Under the pieces are notes generated by a model. The model made no database searches, was not told the origin of the DNA, and saw only the letters and a program-made list of their open reading frames with translations. Positions 47,519 to 55,442 of a stretch of 63,004 nt of DNA are shown piece after piece (position 1 is the stretch's first letter; every line of letters begins with the position of its first letter). Source of the DNA: Chloroflexota bacterium (lineage in GTDB: Bacteria > Chloroflexota > Anaerolineae > UBA4142); contig VGOB01000002.1 of assembly GCA_016865935.1 (NCBI GenBank), forward strand, positions 1 to 63,004. The letters are read 5' to 3'. Both the position numbers and the translations under genes were made by a program.

Positions 47519-48409
47519 ATGACGAACCAAACTGTAACGATGCTGTCGTGCATCGGTTTCTTCTTCGTCTTGTTCGCGTTGGTGCTGTTTACGATGGCGA
47601 TCAAGATCGTGCGTGAGTACCAACGCCTGGTCGTGTTCCGACTGGGCAAGTGCGTGGGCGCGCGCGGACCCGGCTTGGTCTTCCTGATTCCTTTCGTCGA
47701 GACCGCCAACTGGGTAGACTTGCGCGAACTGTTCCTCGATGTGCCGGCGCAAACGACGATTACCAAAGACAACGCCAATATCTCGGTTGACTTTTTGATC
47801 TACTACAAGGTAGTGGATCCGGTCGCCAGCGTCGTCCAGGTTCACAATTTTGCCGGAGCGTCGCAAGGGATCGCGATGACGACGCTGCGCGCGGTCATCG
47901 GCGATATTCTGCTCGATGATGTGTTGGCGCAGCGCGAACGCATCAACACCTCGCTGCGCACCAAGCTGGACGACGTGACCGAGCGCTGGGGCATCAAAGT
48001 GACGGCGGTCGAAATTCGCGAAATCTTGCCGCCGCGCGAGATTCAAGAAGCGATGACGCGCCAGATGTCCGCCGAGCGCACGCGCCGCGCGGTCGTCACC
48101 GAAGCGGAAGGCAAGAAATCGGCGGCGATCACAGTCGCCGAAGGCGAAAAGCAATCGGCGATCTTGCGCGCCGAAGGCGAACGCCAAGCGCGCATCCTGC
48201 AAGCCGAAGGGTACGCGCAAGCGCTGGAGACAGTCTTCGCCGCGGCAAAGGGCATTGACGCCAAGACGATGTCGCTCCAGTACCTCGACACGCTCAAGGC
48301 GTTGGGTGCCAGCCCGGCGACTAAATTCGTCTTCCCCGCCGAGTTTACCAACTTGCTCAAGCCGTTCATCGGCTATGCGACGGAGACGGTGGGAGAGGGC
48401 AAGGGCTAA
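47519..48409 (+). CDS. Slipin/stomatin-like SPFH protein
   Basis: A 296-residue slipin. N-terminal membrane hairpin ('CIGFFFVLFALVLFTMAI'), the SPFH/band 7 domain ('IVREYQRLVVFRLGKCVGA', 'ETANWVDLRELFLDVPAQTT', 'ALRTKLDDVTERWGIKVTAV'-like, then 'VEIREILPPREIQEAMTRQM') and an Ala/Glu-rich coiled coil ('RAEGERQARILQAEGYAQAL'). Slipins form membrane microdomain scaffolds. The ATG at 47519 has proper spacing from AAAGGAG; the ATG two codons upstream is too close. Directly follows the NfeD protease, its usual partner. Confidence 0.93.
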   Translation: MTNQTVTMLSCIGFFFVLFALVLFTMAIKIVREYQRLVVFRLGKCVGARGPGLVFLIPFVETANWVDLRELFLDVPAQTTITKDNANISVDFLIYYKVVDPVASVVQVHNFAGASQGIAMTTLRAVIGDILLDDVLAQRERINTSLRTKLDDVTERWGIKVTAVEIREILPPREIQEAMTRQMSAERTRRAVVTEAEGKKSAAITVAEGEKQSAILRAEGERQARILQAEGYAQALETVFAAAKGIDAKTMSLQYLDTLKALGASPATKFVFPAEFTNLLKPFIGYATETVGEGKG

Positions 48410-48456
48410 ACCCCGCCGAGCGCGCGTGCTGAGGATGAAATCGGCAAAGGTTAAAG

Positions 48457-48622
48457 AAATTTAACCAAAAACTGTATTGGTCAACCAGATGTTGCACATG
48501 CTTTTGACATAAAAACGCCAGGAAAGCGTTCAATTTGCCCGTAGTGCCCAGCATGGCGCGGCTACCACCCTCGCGGGCACTGTGCAACACCCCGTTGACT
48601 AGTACAAAATTTAACCAAAAAC
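48457..48622. repeat. Structured element between two 16-bp direct repeats
   Basis: AAATTTAACCAAAAAC occurs at 48457-48472 and 48607-48622. Between them, inverted arms GTCAACCAGATGTTGCACA (48480-48498) and TGTGCAACACCCCGTTGAC (48581-48599; 16 of 19 pair) enclose further small hairpins (AACGC/GCGTT, AGTGCCC/GGGCACT). It looks like an inserted miniature element with a long target duplication. It takes up most of the 385-base gap between slipin and csp, which has no gene. Confidence 0.72.
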
Positions 48623-48625
48623 CCA

Positions 48626-48654
48626 TTGACATCCACAAATCGTTATGTGATAAT
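48626..48654 (+). promoter_or_regulatory. Strong promoter of the cold-shock gene leader
   Basis: TTGACA, 17-base spacer, GATAAT with an extended -10 TG. Transcription would begin near 48661, about 134 bases before csp. Confidence 0.8.
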
Positions 48655-48660
48655 GCCAGC

Positions 48661-48743
48661 GTAGGAACGAGGTTCTGCGCGTCTGGTGTTGTGATGGATT
48701 TGCTCGCCAAGGCAAGAACGACCGATGCCTTGGCGAGTTTTGT
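48661..48743 (+). ncRNA. Cold-shock gene leader with terminator-like hairpin (attenuator or small RNA)
   Basis: From the predicted transcript start, a perfect 11-bp hairpin (CTCGCCAAGGC at 48703-48713, GCCTTGGCGAG at 48727-48737) is followed by TTTTGTT. This looks like an intrinsic terminator in the 5' leader, so transcription either stops as an ~80-base RNA or continues into csp. Confidence 0.6.
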
Positions 48744-48794
48744 TATCCGCCGGTCTCATCTTTTTCCAAATTTTCAAGGGGGTGTTGGGTTCGT

Positions 48795-49007
48795 ATGGAC
48801 AGTCGTTTGCAGGGCACGGTCAAGTGGTTCAACAATTCCAAGGGCTATGGCTTTATCGCGCGCGATAGCGGTAAAGACGTGTTCGTCCACTTTTCCGCGA
48901 TCCAAACGGAGGGCTTTAAATCCTTGAGCGAAGGGGACAAGGTGGAGTTCGTCATCGAAGAAAGTCCCAAAGGACCACAAGCCGCGAACGTTGTGAAAGT
49001 GGCCTAA
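48795..49007 (+). CDS. Cold-shock domain protein (CspA family)
   Basis: A 70-residue cold-shock protein that binds single-stranded RNA and DNA. Both RNP motifs are present: 'KGYGFIARD' and 'DVFVHFSAI', after '[10 protein letters not shown]'; the end '[10 protein letters not shown]' is typical. Length is standard. The preceding AAGGGGG is about 12 bases upstream, a rather wide spacing. The gene has a strong promoter, a long leader with a terminator-like hairpin and its own terminator, consistent with cold- or growth-dependent control at the RNA level. Confidence 0.95.
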   Translation: MDSRLQGTVKWFNNSKGYGFIARDSGKDVFVHFSAIQTEGFKSLSEGDKVEFVIEESPKGPQAANVVKVA

Positions 49008-49037
49008 TCGGTTTTTGTCTGGGCAGTACTTCACGAG

Positions 49038-49080
49038 CAAACAGCCATTGGCGCGCTGACGCCGATGGCTGTTTGTGTTT
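49038..49080 (+). terminator. Terminator of the cold-shock gene
   Basis: A 16-bp stem (CAAACAGCCATTGGCG / CGCCGATGGCTGTTTG, one mismatch), six-base loop, then TGTTTT. Confidence 0.88.
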
Positions 49081-49087
49081 TGCCGAG

Positions 49088-49116
49088 TTGCATTTTTCCA
49101 ACAATCGCGTTATGCT
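49088..49116 (+). promoter_or_regulatory. Promoter of the small CxxC protein gene
   Basis: TTGCAT, 17-base spacer, TATGCT; GAGGTGACGG follows before the ATG at 49139. Confidence 0.6.
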
Positions 49117-49138
49117 AGGCGCGGATCAGAGGTGACGG

Positions 49139-49363
49139 ATGGCGACGTACCACATCTATATGGACTGGCACGTACCCGGCTATCTAGCGCGCGTGCATCT
49201 TTCGACCTGCCCGTTTTGCAACGACGGCAGTGGAATTCATCCGCGCGCCACCAATCGGTACGGGCGATGGTACGGTCCGTACGCCTCGTTCCAAAAAGCG
49301 TACGATGCCGCGCAGCAACTTGGCAGGTACCGGCGCAAGTGCAAACACTGTAATCCAAAATGA
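49139..49363 (+). CDS. Small protein with two CxxC motifs
   Basis: A 74-residue protein I do not recognise. Two cysteine pairs, CPFC (near 24-27) and CKHC (near 68-71), suggest a single zinc ribbon-like site; between them lies an aromatic, basic segment ('NRYGRWYGPYASFQKAYDAA', then 'QQLGRYRRK'). Such layouts occur in small nucleic-acid-binding proteins. GAGGTGACGG before the ATG and its own promoter support that it is real. It stands alone between csp and pncC. Confidence 0.7.
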   Translation: MATYHIYMDWHVPGYLARVHLSTCPFCNDGSGIHPRATNRYGRWYGPYASFQKAYDAAQQLGRYRRKCKHCNPK

Positions 49364-49418
49364 TTCCGACGCATCGAACGGCAGACGACCGGCACATCGC
49401 GGTGGTCTGTTCTCTTTT

Positions 49419-49447
49419 TTGGCGGATGTGTTGGATTCGGTTATAAT
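49419..49447 (+). promoter_or_regulatory. Promoter of pncC, leaderless
   Basis: TTGGCG, 17-base spacer, TATAAT ending seven bases before the ATG at 49455; no ribosome-binding site, so the mRNA likely starts at the ATG. Confidence 0.72.
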
Positions 49448-49454
49448 GATCGCG

Positions 49455-49946
49455 ATGGATCAAAAACCGAATGACCTGCTCGAAGTTGTCGTCGGGAAAC
49501 TCCTGACCGAGCAGAAACACACTTTGGCGATTGCGGAATCGTGCACCGGCGGCTTGCTCACGCATCGCTTGACGAACGTCCCCGGCAGTTCGGCGTACAT
49601 CATCGCGTCCGTGATCGCGTACGCGTACGAAGCCAAAGTCGCCGCGCTCGGCGTGTCGTGGGACACGCTGAACACGTTCGGCGCGGTGAGCGCGGAGACG
49701 GTCACCGAAATGGCGCGCGGCGCGCGCGCGAAATTTTCCGCGACGCTTGGACTTGCGATCACCGGCATTGCCGGACCGGGCGGCGGGATGCCGGGCAAAC
49801 CGGTTGGGCTGGTTTACCTCGCGCTGGCAGACGCAGACGCAGTGATCGTCGAAAAACATATTTGGCGCGGGGATCGTTTGCAGAACAAGGAGCAAAGCGC
49901 GCAAGCCGCGCTGGAGTTGCTCCACTGTTACCTAACGCAGAGTTGA
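49455..49946 (+). CDS. pncC: Nicotinamide-nucleotide amidase (PncC/CinA C-terminal family)
   Basis: A 163-residue PncC-type amidase that deamidates NMN to NaMN in NAD recycling. Motifs: 'TLAIAESCTGGLLTHRLTNV' (catalytic Ser), 'VIAYAYEAKVAALGV', 'VSAETVTEMARGAR' and 'GLAITGIAGPGGGMPGKPVG'. It lacks the N-terminal MoeA-like domain of full CinA, so it is the stand-alone form. The ATG at 49455 is chosen because the promoter's start site coincides with it; longer in-frame forms would overlap the small CxxC gene. Confidence 0.92.
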   Translation: MDQKPNDLLEVVVGKLLTEQKHTLAIAESCTGGLLTHRLTNVPGSSAYIIASVIAYAYEAKVAALGVSWDTLNTFGAVSAETVTEMARGARAKFSATLGLAITGIAGPGGGMPGKPVGLVYLALADADAVIVEKHIWRGDRLQNKEQSAQAALELLHCYLTQS

Positions 49947-49959
49947 TACAAACTGTGCG

Positions 49960-49990
49960 ACGGTCGGCGGTCTGCCGTCGGCGGTCGTTT
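49960..49990. repeat. Word-repeat, word CGGTCGGCGGTC
   Basis: GACGGTCGGCGGTCTGCCGT followed by CGGCGGTCG, a member of the GGTCGTC family, before the MFS gene. Confidence 0.7.
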
Positions 49991-50007
49991 GTCAAAGAGG
50001 TTGATCT

Positions 50008-51243
50008 GTGCAACTGATCGGCGCGTCAAGTTTACCTGAGGATTTGACGCCGACGCAAAAGAAAAATTTTCTGAACGTCCAGATTGACGGCATCGCGATT
50101 GGGCTGGCGAGCGCGGCAAGTCCATTCTTGCCGGTTTTCCTCGCGCGGCTCGGCGCGACGAATTTCCAGGTCGGCTTGTTAACCGCGATGCCGGGCGTGA
50201 CCGGCTTGATCTTGGCGATCATCGTCGGACGATTTTTGCAGACGCGGCGCCAGGTGGTGCCGTGGTACAGCGCGGGGCGCTTGATGGTCGTCTCGTGCTA
50301 CGCGTTGACCGGACTCGTGCCGTTCATCGTCCCGTATGAATTCCAAGTGATCGCGGTCTTGGTGATCTGGGCGTTCGCGACGTTGCCGCAAACGCTCGTC
50401 AATGTCTGTTTTGGCGTCGTGATGAACGCGGTTGCCGGTCCCAAACATCGGTACGATCTGATGAGTCGGCGGTGGTCAACCTTGGGCTTTGTGCAAGCCG
50501 TCACGGTGGCGATCGTCGGACAAGTTTTGGATCGGCTCGGTTTTCCGTTCAACTATCAGATCGTATTCATCGGGCTTTCATTGGGCGGCTTGATCAGTTT
50601 TTATTATTCGAGTCACATCGCGCTGCCGGATGCCGAACCGCCACCCAGGTCGGACGAATCGGCGCGTGTGCGCGCGCGGAATTTCGTCGCGTTGATTTGC
50701 AGTCAGCCGGAGTTCGTCTCGTTTATGTTCAAGCGGTTTGTCTACATTTCCGGGACGACGCTCGCGGTGCCGTTGTTTCCGCTGTACTATGTGCGGCAAG
50801 TGCAAGCGACCGACGCGTGGATCGGGATGATCAATATGGCGCACACCGCGATTATGTTGGTGGGCTATTTGTTCTGGTCGCATCAATCGAAACGGCGCGG
50901 CGGACGCTTTGTATTGTTGTGGACGACGCTGGTGATGTCGCTCTATCCGGTGCTCACCGCGCTGACGTTGCAAGTCGAAGTGATCGTGCTGTACGCCGTC
51001 ATCGCCGGAATCTTTCAAGCGGGGCTCGACCTGGTTTTCTTCGACGAGCTGATGAAGACGTTCCCCGCCCAGTACAGCGCGACATTCGTTTCGATTGCGC
51101 AAAGTCTGCAACACCTCGCGACGGTGGCGGCGCCGCTCGTGGGAACACTGCTCGCCGATCAGATCGGGATCGGCGGCGCGCTGATCGTGAGCGGCGCGTT
51201 GCGGTTGGTGGGGTTTGCGCTGTTCGCGGCAGGGAAAAGATGA
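50008..51243 (+). CDS. MFS transporter
   Basis: A 411-residue major facilitator protein with about 11-12 helices. Start GTG at 50008 with AAAGAGG upstream. Visible segments: 'VGLLTAMPGVTGLILAIIVG', 'VVSCYALTGLVPFIVPYEF', 'AVTVAIVGQVLDRLGFPF', 'VVMSLYPVLTALTLQVEVIV'-like and 'IGIGGALIVSGALRLVGFAL'. The loop 'GRFLQTRRQVVPWYSAGRLM' between helices 2 and 3 is the MFS signature region. The transported compound is unknown. It is convergent with the GNAT gene across a long AGGATGA repeat. Confidence 0.88.
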   Translation: MQLIGASSLPEDLTPTQKKNFLNVQIDGIAIGLASAASPFLPVFLARLGATNFQVGLLTAMPGVTGLILAIIVGRFLQTRRQVVPWYSAGRLMVVSCYALTGLVPFIVPYEFQVIAVLVIWAFATLPQTLVNVCFGVVMNAVAGPKHRYDLMSRRWSTLGFVQAVTVAIVGQVLDRLGFPFNYQIVFIGLSLGGLISFYYSSHIALPDAEPPPRSDESARVRARNFVALICSQPEFVSFMFKRFVYISGTTLAVPLFPLYYVRQVQATDAWIGMINMAHTAIMLVGYLFWSHQSKRRGGRFVLLWTTLVMSLYPVLTALTLQVEVIVLYAVIAGIFQAGLDLVFFDELMKTFPAQYSATFVSIAQSLQHLATVAAPLVGTLLADQIGIGGALIVSGALRLVGFALFAAGKR

Positions 51244-51325
51244 AAGATGAGAGATGAAAGATGAAAAATTTCATCTTCGTTCTTCCTTTTTTCATCCTTC
51301 ATCCTTCATCCCTCATCCTTCTGCC
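51240..51325. repeat. Inverted word-repeat, word AAGATGA / TTCATCCT
   Basis: GATGAAAGATGAGAGATGAA pairs with TTCATCCTTCATCCTTCATC. It joins the ends of two convergent genes and encodes the KAEG tail of the GNAT protein. Confidence 0.85.
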
Positions 51326-52455
51326 TTTGTTGCGCGCTGATAAACGCGATGATTCTTGTACGGCTTGGCGCCAACATTCCCAAGGTCTTGGCGCATTTGC
51401 GCGGCGGTTTCGGCGACCTGGGTCAGATCGCCGTGGTCGAAGTGAAAGCCGGGCGCGCGAAGCGTCTGCTCCATCTCCGAGTACATCAGCGCGTTGCCGC
51501 CGATGCCTTGAAACTCCGGCAGAATTCCCGCGCCGTTGAGCGTGATCCAATTCGTCCGCCGCATTTCGATTAGCAGATCGATCAAGCCGAACGGAAAAAG
51601 ATGCCCGCGCGCGCGCTGCAGCGCGGCGGAGACATCGGGGAACGCGAACACGAAACCGACGACCGCGTCGTCGTGCGCGATCACCTTGATCAAACGCGGA
51701 TCGGCGATCAGCAAAATATTGTCGAGAATGAATTTGATCTCGCGCGCGGTCAGCGGATAATATTCCCAGTTGTTGACGAACGCGTGATTGTACGCGCGTC
51801 CGATGCGCTCCGCCCACGCGATCAATTCGCGTTTGTGTTTGAACTTGATCACCCGCAGATTGCCGCGCTTGCCCGCGCGCGCGGCGATCCGGCGGACGCG
51901 TTCGGGCATCTTGAAATCGGCGCCCAGATAGCACGAGACGAAATCCACTTCTTTGGTGAAACCCAGGTTTTCGATCAGGCGCGCATAGTACGGATAGTTG
52001 TAATTCATCATCGTCATCACTTGACGATGCGCGAACCCTTCGACGAGGATGCCGTAGCCGTCGAGCGCGCCAAAGCCCTTGGGTCCGACGACGCGATTCA
52101 AACCGCGCGCGCGCGCCCACGCGAATACTTGCTCGAACAACGCGTGCGCGGCTTCTTGATCGTCCTCGCAATCGAACAGATAGAATTGCGCTTGGCGCGT
52201 TTTGTGGTACTCGTTGAACCGACGATTCTCGAGCGCGGCGACGCGTCCCACCTCGCGACCATCGCGCGTCGCGATAAAGAAATCCGCGTCCGAATGTTCG
52301 TAGAACGGATGCTTGGCGCGGTTCAACTGCAATTCCGCGTCGACGAATAATGGCGGCACCCACTGCTTGCACTTTGCGTACAATCGAAACGGAATTTGAA
52401 CATAGCGACGAACGTGCTTTTTGTTTGTCGGGTCAATTTTTTCGATCGTGAGCAT
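51313..52455 (-). CDS. GNAT-like N-acyltransferase (YghO-type)
   Basis: A 380-residue acyltransferase-like protein of the YghO type, with two GNAT-like folds. Conserved-looking segments: 'QWVPPLFVDAELQLNRAKHP', 'FFIATRDGREVGRVAALEN', 'YLFDCEDDQEAAHALFEQ', 'VVGPKGFGALDGYGILVEGF', 'YYARLIENLGFTKEVDF' and 'WITLNGAGILPEFQGIGGNA' (acyl-CoA pyrophosphate loop). The substrate is unknown. ACAAGGAGG precedes the ATG. A second frame over the same DNA lacks these features. Confidence 0.85.
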   Translation of the reverse strand: MLTIEKIDPTNKKHVRRYVQIPFRLYAKCKQWVPPLFVDAELQLNRAKHPFYEHSDADFFIATRDGREVGRVAALENRRFNEYHKTRQAQFYLFDCEDDQEAAHALFEQVFAWARARGLNRVVGPKGFGALDGYGILVEGFAHRQVMTMMNYNYPYYARLIENLGFTKEVDFVSCYLGADFKMPERVRRIAARAGKRGNLRVIKFKHKRELIAWAERIGRAYNHAFVNNWEYYPLTAREIKFILDNILLIADPRLIKVIAHDDAVVGFVFAFPDVSAALQRARGHLFPFGLIDLLIEMRRTNWITLNGAGILPEFQGIGGNALMYSEMEQTLRAPGFHFDHGDLTQVAETAAQMRQDLGNVGAKPYKNHRVYQRATKAEG

Positions 52456-52797
52456 AATGCCTCCTTGTGAACTCGACCGCCGACCGCGCTCTTCTGACCA
52501 ATTGACTAATTGACCAGTTGACTGTTTTGGAGAACAACGTTGTGCCGCCGCTCGTCAATTTCGGCAAGTCTTTTGGAAGGTGCGCCGCTGGAGTGCCGCA
52601 AAGCACGTCGGACCCGGCGCGCTGGCGGTTGGGTTTTTCGTGTGAGTGACTTTATTATACCGCATTTTTGCGCGTTTGTCGTGATGGTGATAAACTAAAC
52701 ACTGAAGCCATAATTGACCGTAGACCGACGACCAACGACCGACGAGTTTGAATGGCGGTCTGCGGTCGCCCGTCGGCGGTCGTCCAAGGAGATCACA
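52456..52797. other. 342-base gap without a gene between GNAT and DegV genes
   Basis: It holds a CTAATTGACCAGTTGACT word block (52488-52525), a minus-strand TATAAT (52655-52660 on the opposite strand) that may belong to the GNAT gene, and an inverted word-repeat at 52716-52785 (GTAGACCGACGACCAACGAC pairing with GTCGGCGGTCGTC) that ends at AAGGAG of the DegV gene. No conserved reading frame. Confidence 0.65.
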
Positions 52798-53673
52798 ATG
52801 TCCAAAGTTGCGATTGTGACTGACAGCGCCGCGAGTATTCCGGAAGCGCTCATCGAACGCTTGAACATTCATTGGGTGCCGTACTACATTCATCGCGGAC
52901 AAGAGGTGTTGCGCGATTTGGTGACGCTTCAGCGCGATGCGTTTTACAAGTGGTTGCCCACCGCGCGCGAGTTACCCAAGACGGCTAGCCCCGGTCCCGG
53001 CGATTACGTGGAGCTCTACGAGCGACTCGCGCAAAATCAAGGCGCGCGCGAAATCGTCAGCATCCACATGACCTCGAAGGGGAGCGGCGCGTACCAAGCC
53101 GCGCGCATCGCCAAAGAAACGCTCGCCGAAAAAATTCCGCACGTGCGCGTCGAAGTGATTGACACGCTGAACGTTTCGATGTGTCAGGGTTGGATGGTGA
53201 TCGGAGCCGCGCGCGCTGCGCGCGCAGGCAAATCGTTCGACGACATCGTGAATCAAGTCAAAGCGATGATGCCGGTGACGCGGATGATTCAGACGGCGGA
53301 CACGCTCAAATATTTGTATATGGGCGGGCGCATCGGCAGAGCCAAACATCTGGTTGGATCGTTGTTGAACATCAAGCCGTTGATTGGAATGCAAGACGGC
53401 GTGATCATCCCGTTGGGTCAGGTGCGTAGCCGTCTCCAAGCGTATGAAGCAATGGCGCAAATGATCGAAACCGCCGTAGGCAAAATGGGCAAGATCAAAA
53501 TCGCGTACGTGCACGCGGCGGCGCAAGAGGAAGCGGAAAAGATCAAAAAGTTGGTCGAAGAGCGCTTGACGTGTGTGGAATCGCTGATTGCGGAATTGTC
53601 TCCCGCGCTCGGCGTGCATACCGGACCTGGGACGGCGGGAGTGTGCTACTATCCTGTAAAGGATGAAGGATGA
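52798..53673 (+). CDS. DegV family fatty-acid-binding protein
   Basis: A 291-residue DegV/FakB-like protein. Start at ATG 52798 after AAGGAG. Motifs: 'VAIVTDSAASIPEALIERL', 'HWVPYYIHRGQEVLRD', 'LPKTASPGPGDYVELYERLA' (T-S-x-P-x-x-x-D signature), 'IVSIHMTSKGSGAYQAARIA', 'DTLNVSMCQGWMVIGAARAA' and 'LKYLYMGGRIGRAKHLVGSL'. FakB proteins hold a fatty acid for FakA kinase; no fakA is visible. The final residues (VKDEG) enter the next repeat. Confidence 0.92.
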   Translation: MSKVAIVTDSAASIPEALIERLNIHWVPYYIHRGQEVLRDLVTLQRDAFYKWLPTARELPKTASPGPGDYVELYERLAQNQGAREIVSIHMTSKGSGAYQAARIAKETLAEKIPHVRVEVIDTLNVSMCQGWMVIGAARAARAGKSFDDIVNQVKAMMPVTRMIQTADTLKYLYMGGRIGRAKHLVGSLLNIKPLIGMQDGVIIPLGQVRSRLQAYEAMAQMIETAVGKMGKIKIAYVHAAAQEEAEKIKKLVEERLTCVESLIAELSPALGVHTGPGTAGVCYYPVKDEG

Positions 53674-53740
53674 AGGATGAAGGATGAAGGATGAAGGCGG
53701 AACGCGGAAGAATGAAGGCAGAAGGATGAAGGATGAAGAA
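53660..53740. repeat. Direct word-repeat, word AAGGATGAAGGATGA
   Basis: AGGATGAAGGATGAAGGATG continues through GGAATGAAGGCAGAAGGATG. It begins within the DegV stop region. Same word as 38482, 51240 and 61855, but without a clear inverted half. Confidence 0.83.
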
Positions 53741-53784
53741 CGCATCGATCCGCGAATGACGCGAATCCCTGGTTTGGACTTTAG

Positions 53785-54714
53785 TCATTCGCGGATTATT
53801 GTTTTACCTTCAAGAGTCACCGCGCGGAACATTAGCCGGTCACCGGGGACACTTTGCGCGACGCGCGCAATGTCTTCGCTGACGACCATCGCAATGATCG
53901 GATAGCCGCCGGTTGTTTGATGATCTGCCATCAGGACGATGGGTTGTCCGTCCGGTGGAACCTGGATCGCGCCGAACGGAACGCCGCACGAGATCAATTC
54001 GACCTCACCCCTAACCCCTCTCCTGAGAGGAGAGGGGGCAATCAACCGATACCCCATCCGATCCGCCGTCTCCGCAACGATGAACTCTGCGCGCGTCAAC
54101 GCGGCGATTGCTTCCGGCGTAAACCAATCGGCGTGCGGACCCAGGATGACGCGAATGTTCGTAGTAGGCGATTCATCGCCATCAGTTGCGCTAAAGCGCA
54201 TACTACTAACGCCCACGCTGCGCCCCGCCGCCGCAACCAGATCGTCCAGCGTTGGCGCGCCGATGTGAATGTGATCGCCCGCTGCGAGCGCGCGTCCTTC
54301 CAACCCTCCGAACTTGCCGCGCAGAAATGTTGACTTGCTCCCCAGGACGCGCGGCACATCAATTCCTCCGTGAATCGCGAGATAAATCCATCCGCCTGCG
54401 CGCTTGGGCGCGATTTCAATCGTCGCGCCCGCGCGCGCGAAAACGCTCATTCCCATCGGCAGCGCGCGTCCGTTGATTTCGAACCGCGCGTCCGCGCCGG
54501 TCAGCGCGATGAGATGCGGCGCGTTCGTGCGCAGCGCGACCGGCGAATGAATTTCGAGCGCGGCTTCGTCCCGTGAATTGCGGACGAGTTGATTGGCAAC
54601 GCTTAGCGCGGGCAAATCCATCGCGCCGGAAACCGGCACGCCGTATGCTTGATAGCCCCAGCGTCCGGCGTCTTGGATCGTCGTGAAAAGTCCGGAATCG
54701 AGAATTCGTAACAT
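53785..54714 (-). CDS. pxpC: 5-oxoprolinase subunit C (PxpC/KipA), with in-frame palindrome
   Basis: A 309-residue biotin-dependent-carboxyltransferase-type subunit. With PxpA and PxpB it opens 5-oxoproline to glutamate using ATP. Motifs: 'LRILDSGLFTTIQDAGRWGY', 'YGVPVSGAMDLPALSVANQL', 'ALEIHSPVALR', 'GGWIYLAIHGGIDVPRVLGS', 'VPFGAIQVPPDGQPIVLMAD' and 'QTTGGYPIIAMV'. Between 'MGYRLI' and 'VELISCGV' the segment APSPLRRGVRGE is encoded by a palindromic repeat (54003-54040), which interrupts an otherwise standard region. Last gene of pxpABC. Confidence 0.92.
   Translation of the reverse strand: MLRILDSGLFTTIQDAGRWGYQAYGVPVSGAMDLPALSVANQLVRNSRDEAALEIHSPVALRTNAPHLIALTGADARFEINGRALPMGMSVFARAGATIEIAPKRAGGWIYLAIHGGIDVPRVLGSKSTFLRGKFGGLEGRALAAGDHIHIGAPTLDDLVAAAGRSVGVSSMRFSATDGDESPTTNIRVILGPHADWFTPEAIAALTRAEFIVAETADRMGYRLIAPSPLRRGVRGEVELISCGVPFGAIQVPPDGQPIVLMADHQTTGGYPIIAMVVSEDIARVAQSVPGDRLMFRAVTLEGKTIIRE
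54003..54040. repeat. CCCTAACCCC-type palindrome inside pxpC
   Basis: CCTCACCCCTAACCCCTCTC, then arms CCCCTCTCCT / AGGAGAGGGG with loop GAG. It is in frame in pxpC and encodes APSPLRRGVRGE on the minus strand. It resembles the palindrome at 22088-22147. Confidence 0.82.
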
Positions 54715-54715
54715 T

Positions 54716-54784
54716 GGGAATGACCGACGACCGATGACCGATGACGGTGGACCTTGTCGGTCGTCCGTCTTCGGTCATCCGTCA
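54716..54784. repeat. Inverted word-repeat, word GACCGACGACCGATGACC
   Basis: TGACCGACGACCGATGACCG pairs with CGGTCGTCCGTCTTCGGTCA. It separates pxpB and pxpC inside their operon. Confidence 0.85.
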
Positions 54785-55438
54785 CCGCGCCACGAATCGC
54801 ACGCGATCAGCCGAGCGCAGCAATGTCGGCGGATCCCAACTCGGGTCGAACAATGACAACTCGGTGCGCCCGATGATGCGCCAGCCGCCCGGCGACTCCA
54901 TCGGATAAACTCCGGTCTGACGACCGGCGATGCCGACCGATCCGGCGGGAACGCGCGTGCGCGGCGTTTCCATTCGCGGCGCGGCGATTTGTTCCGGCAC
55001 CGATCCCAGGTACGCAAACCCCGGCGTGAAACCGACAAAGTAGACGCGGTAGATGACGCTCGCGTGCAATCGAATCACATCGTCTTCCGCGATGTCGTTG
55101 TGCCGCGCGATGAACGCAAGATCGGGACCGCACTCGCCGCCATAGCGCGTGGGAATTTCGACAAGGCGCGGGGCGCGGGGCGAATTTGTCGCCGGTGCGC
55201 TGATCGTGTCTTGTATGATCGCGCGCATTGTGACGAAGGGCGCGCGTTGTGGATCATAGCAAACCAGGAGCGACGAGTACGCCGGAACAAGGTCGCGGAT
55301 TTCAGAACGATTCTGCGCGCGCAACGCGTGGGCGAGCGCGTGGACGTGATCGTTGATCGCGTCGTTGATCTCATCGGCGAATTCGATCAAGATCGCGGCA
55401 TCACCGGCGGGGAGAAGGCGGGGCTGGGGATGAATCAT
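54782..55438 (-). CDS. pxpB: 5-oxoprolinase subunit B (PxpB/KipI)
   Basis: A 218-residue KipI/PxpB protein. I start at the ATG 55438; upstream in-frame residues come from the ACAAGG repeat. Motifs: '[20 protein letters not shown]', '[13 protein letters not shown]', '[20 protein letters not shown]', '[20 protein letters not shown]', '[20 protein letters not shown]' and '[20 protein letters not shown]'. It is the partner of PxpC in the 5-oxoprolinase complex. Two word-repeats separate it from its neighbours. Confidence 0.93.
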   Translation of the reverse strand: MIHPQPRLLPAGDAAILIEFADEINDAINDHVHALAHALRAQNRSEIRDLVPAYSSLLVCYDPQRAPFVTMRAIIQDTISAPATNSPRAPRLVEIPTRYGGECGPDLAFIARHNDIAEDDVIRLHASVIYRVYFVGFTPGFAYLGSVPEQIAAPRMETPRTRVPAGSVGIAGRQTGVYPMESPGGWRIIGRTELSLFDPSWDPPTLLRSADRVRFVAR

Positions 55439-55442
55439 TTCT

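Noticed and set aside
48535-48927. 130-codon plus-strand frame over the csp leader
   Set aside because: It crosses the element, the promoter and the hairpin and overlaps csp in another frame; not coding-like.
51299-52372. Alternative 357-codon frame over the GNAT gene
   Set aside because: Arg-rich, no domain; the other frame has a ribosome-binding site and family motifs.
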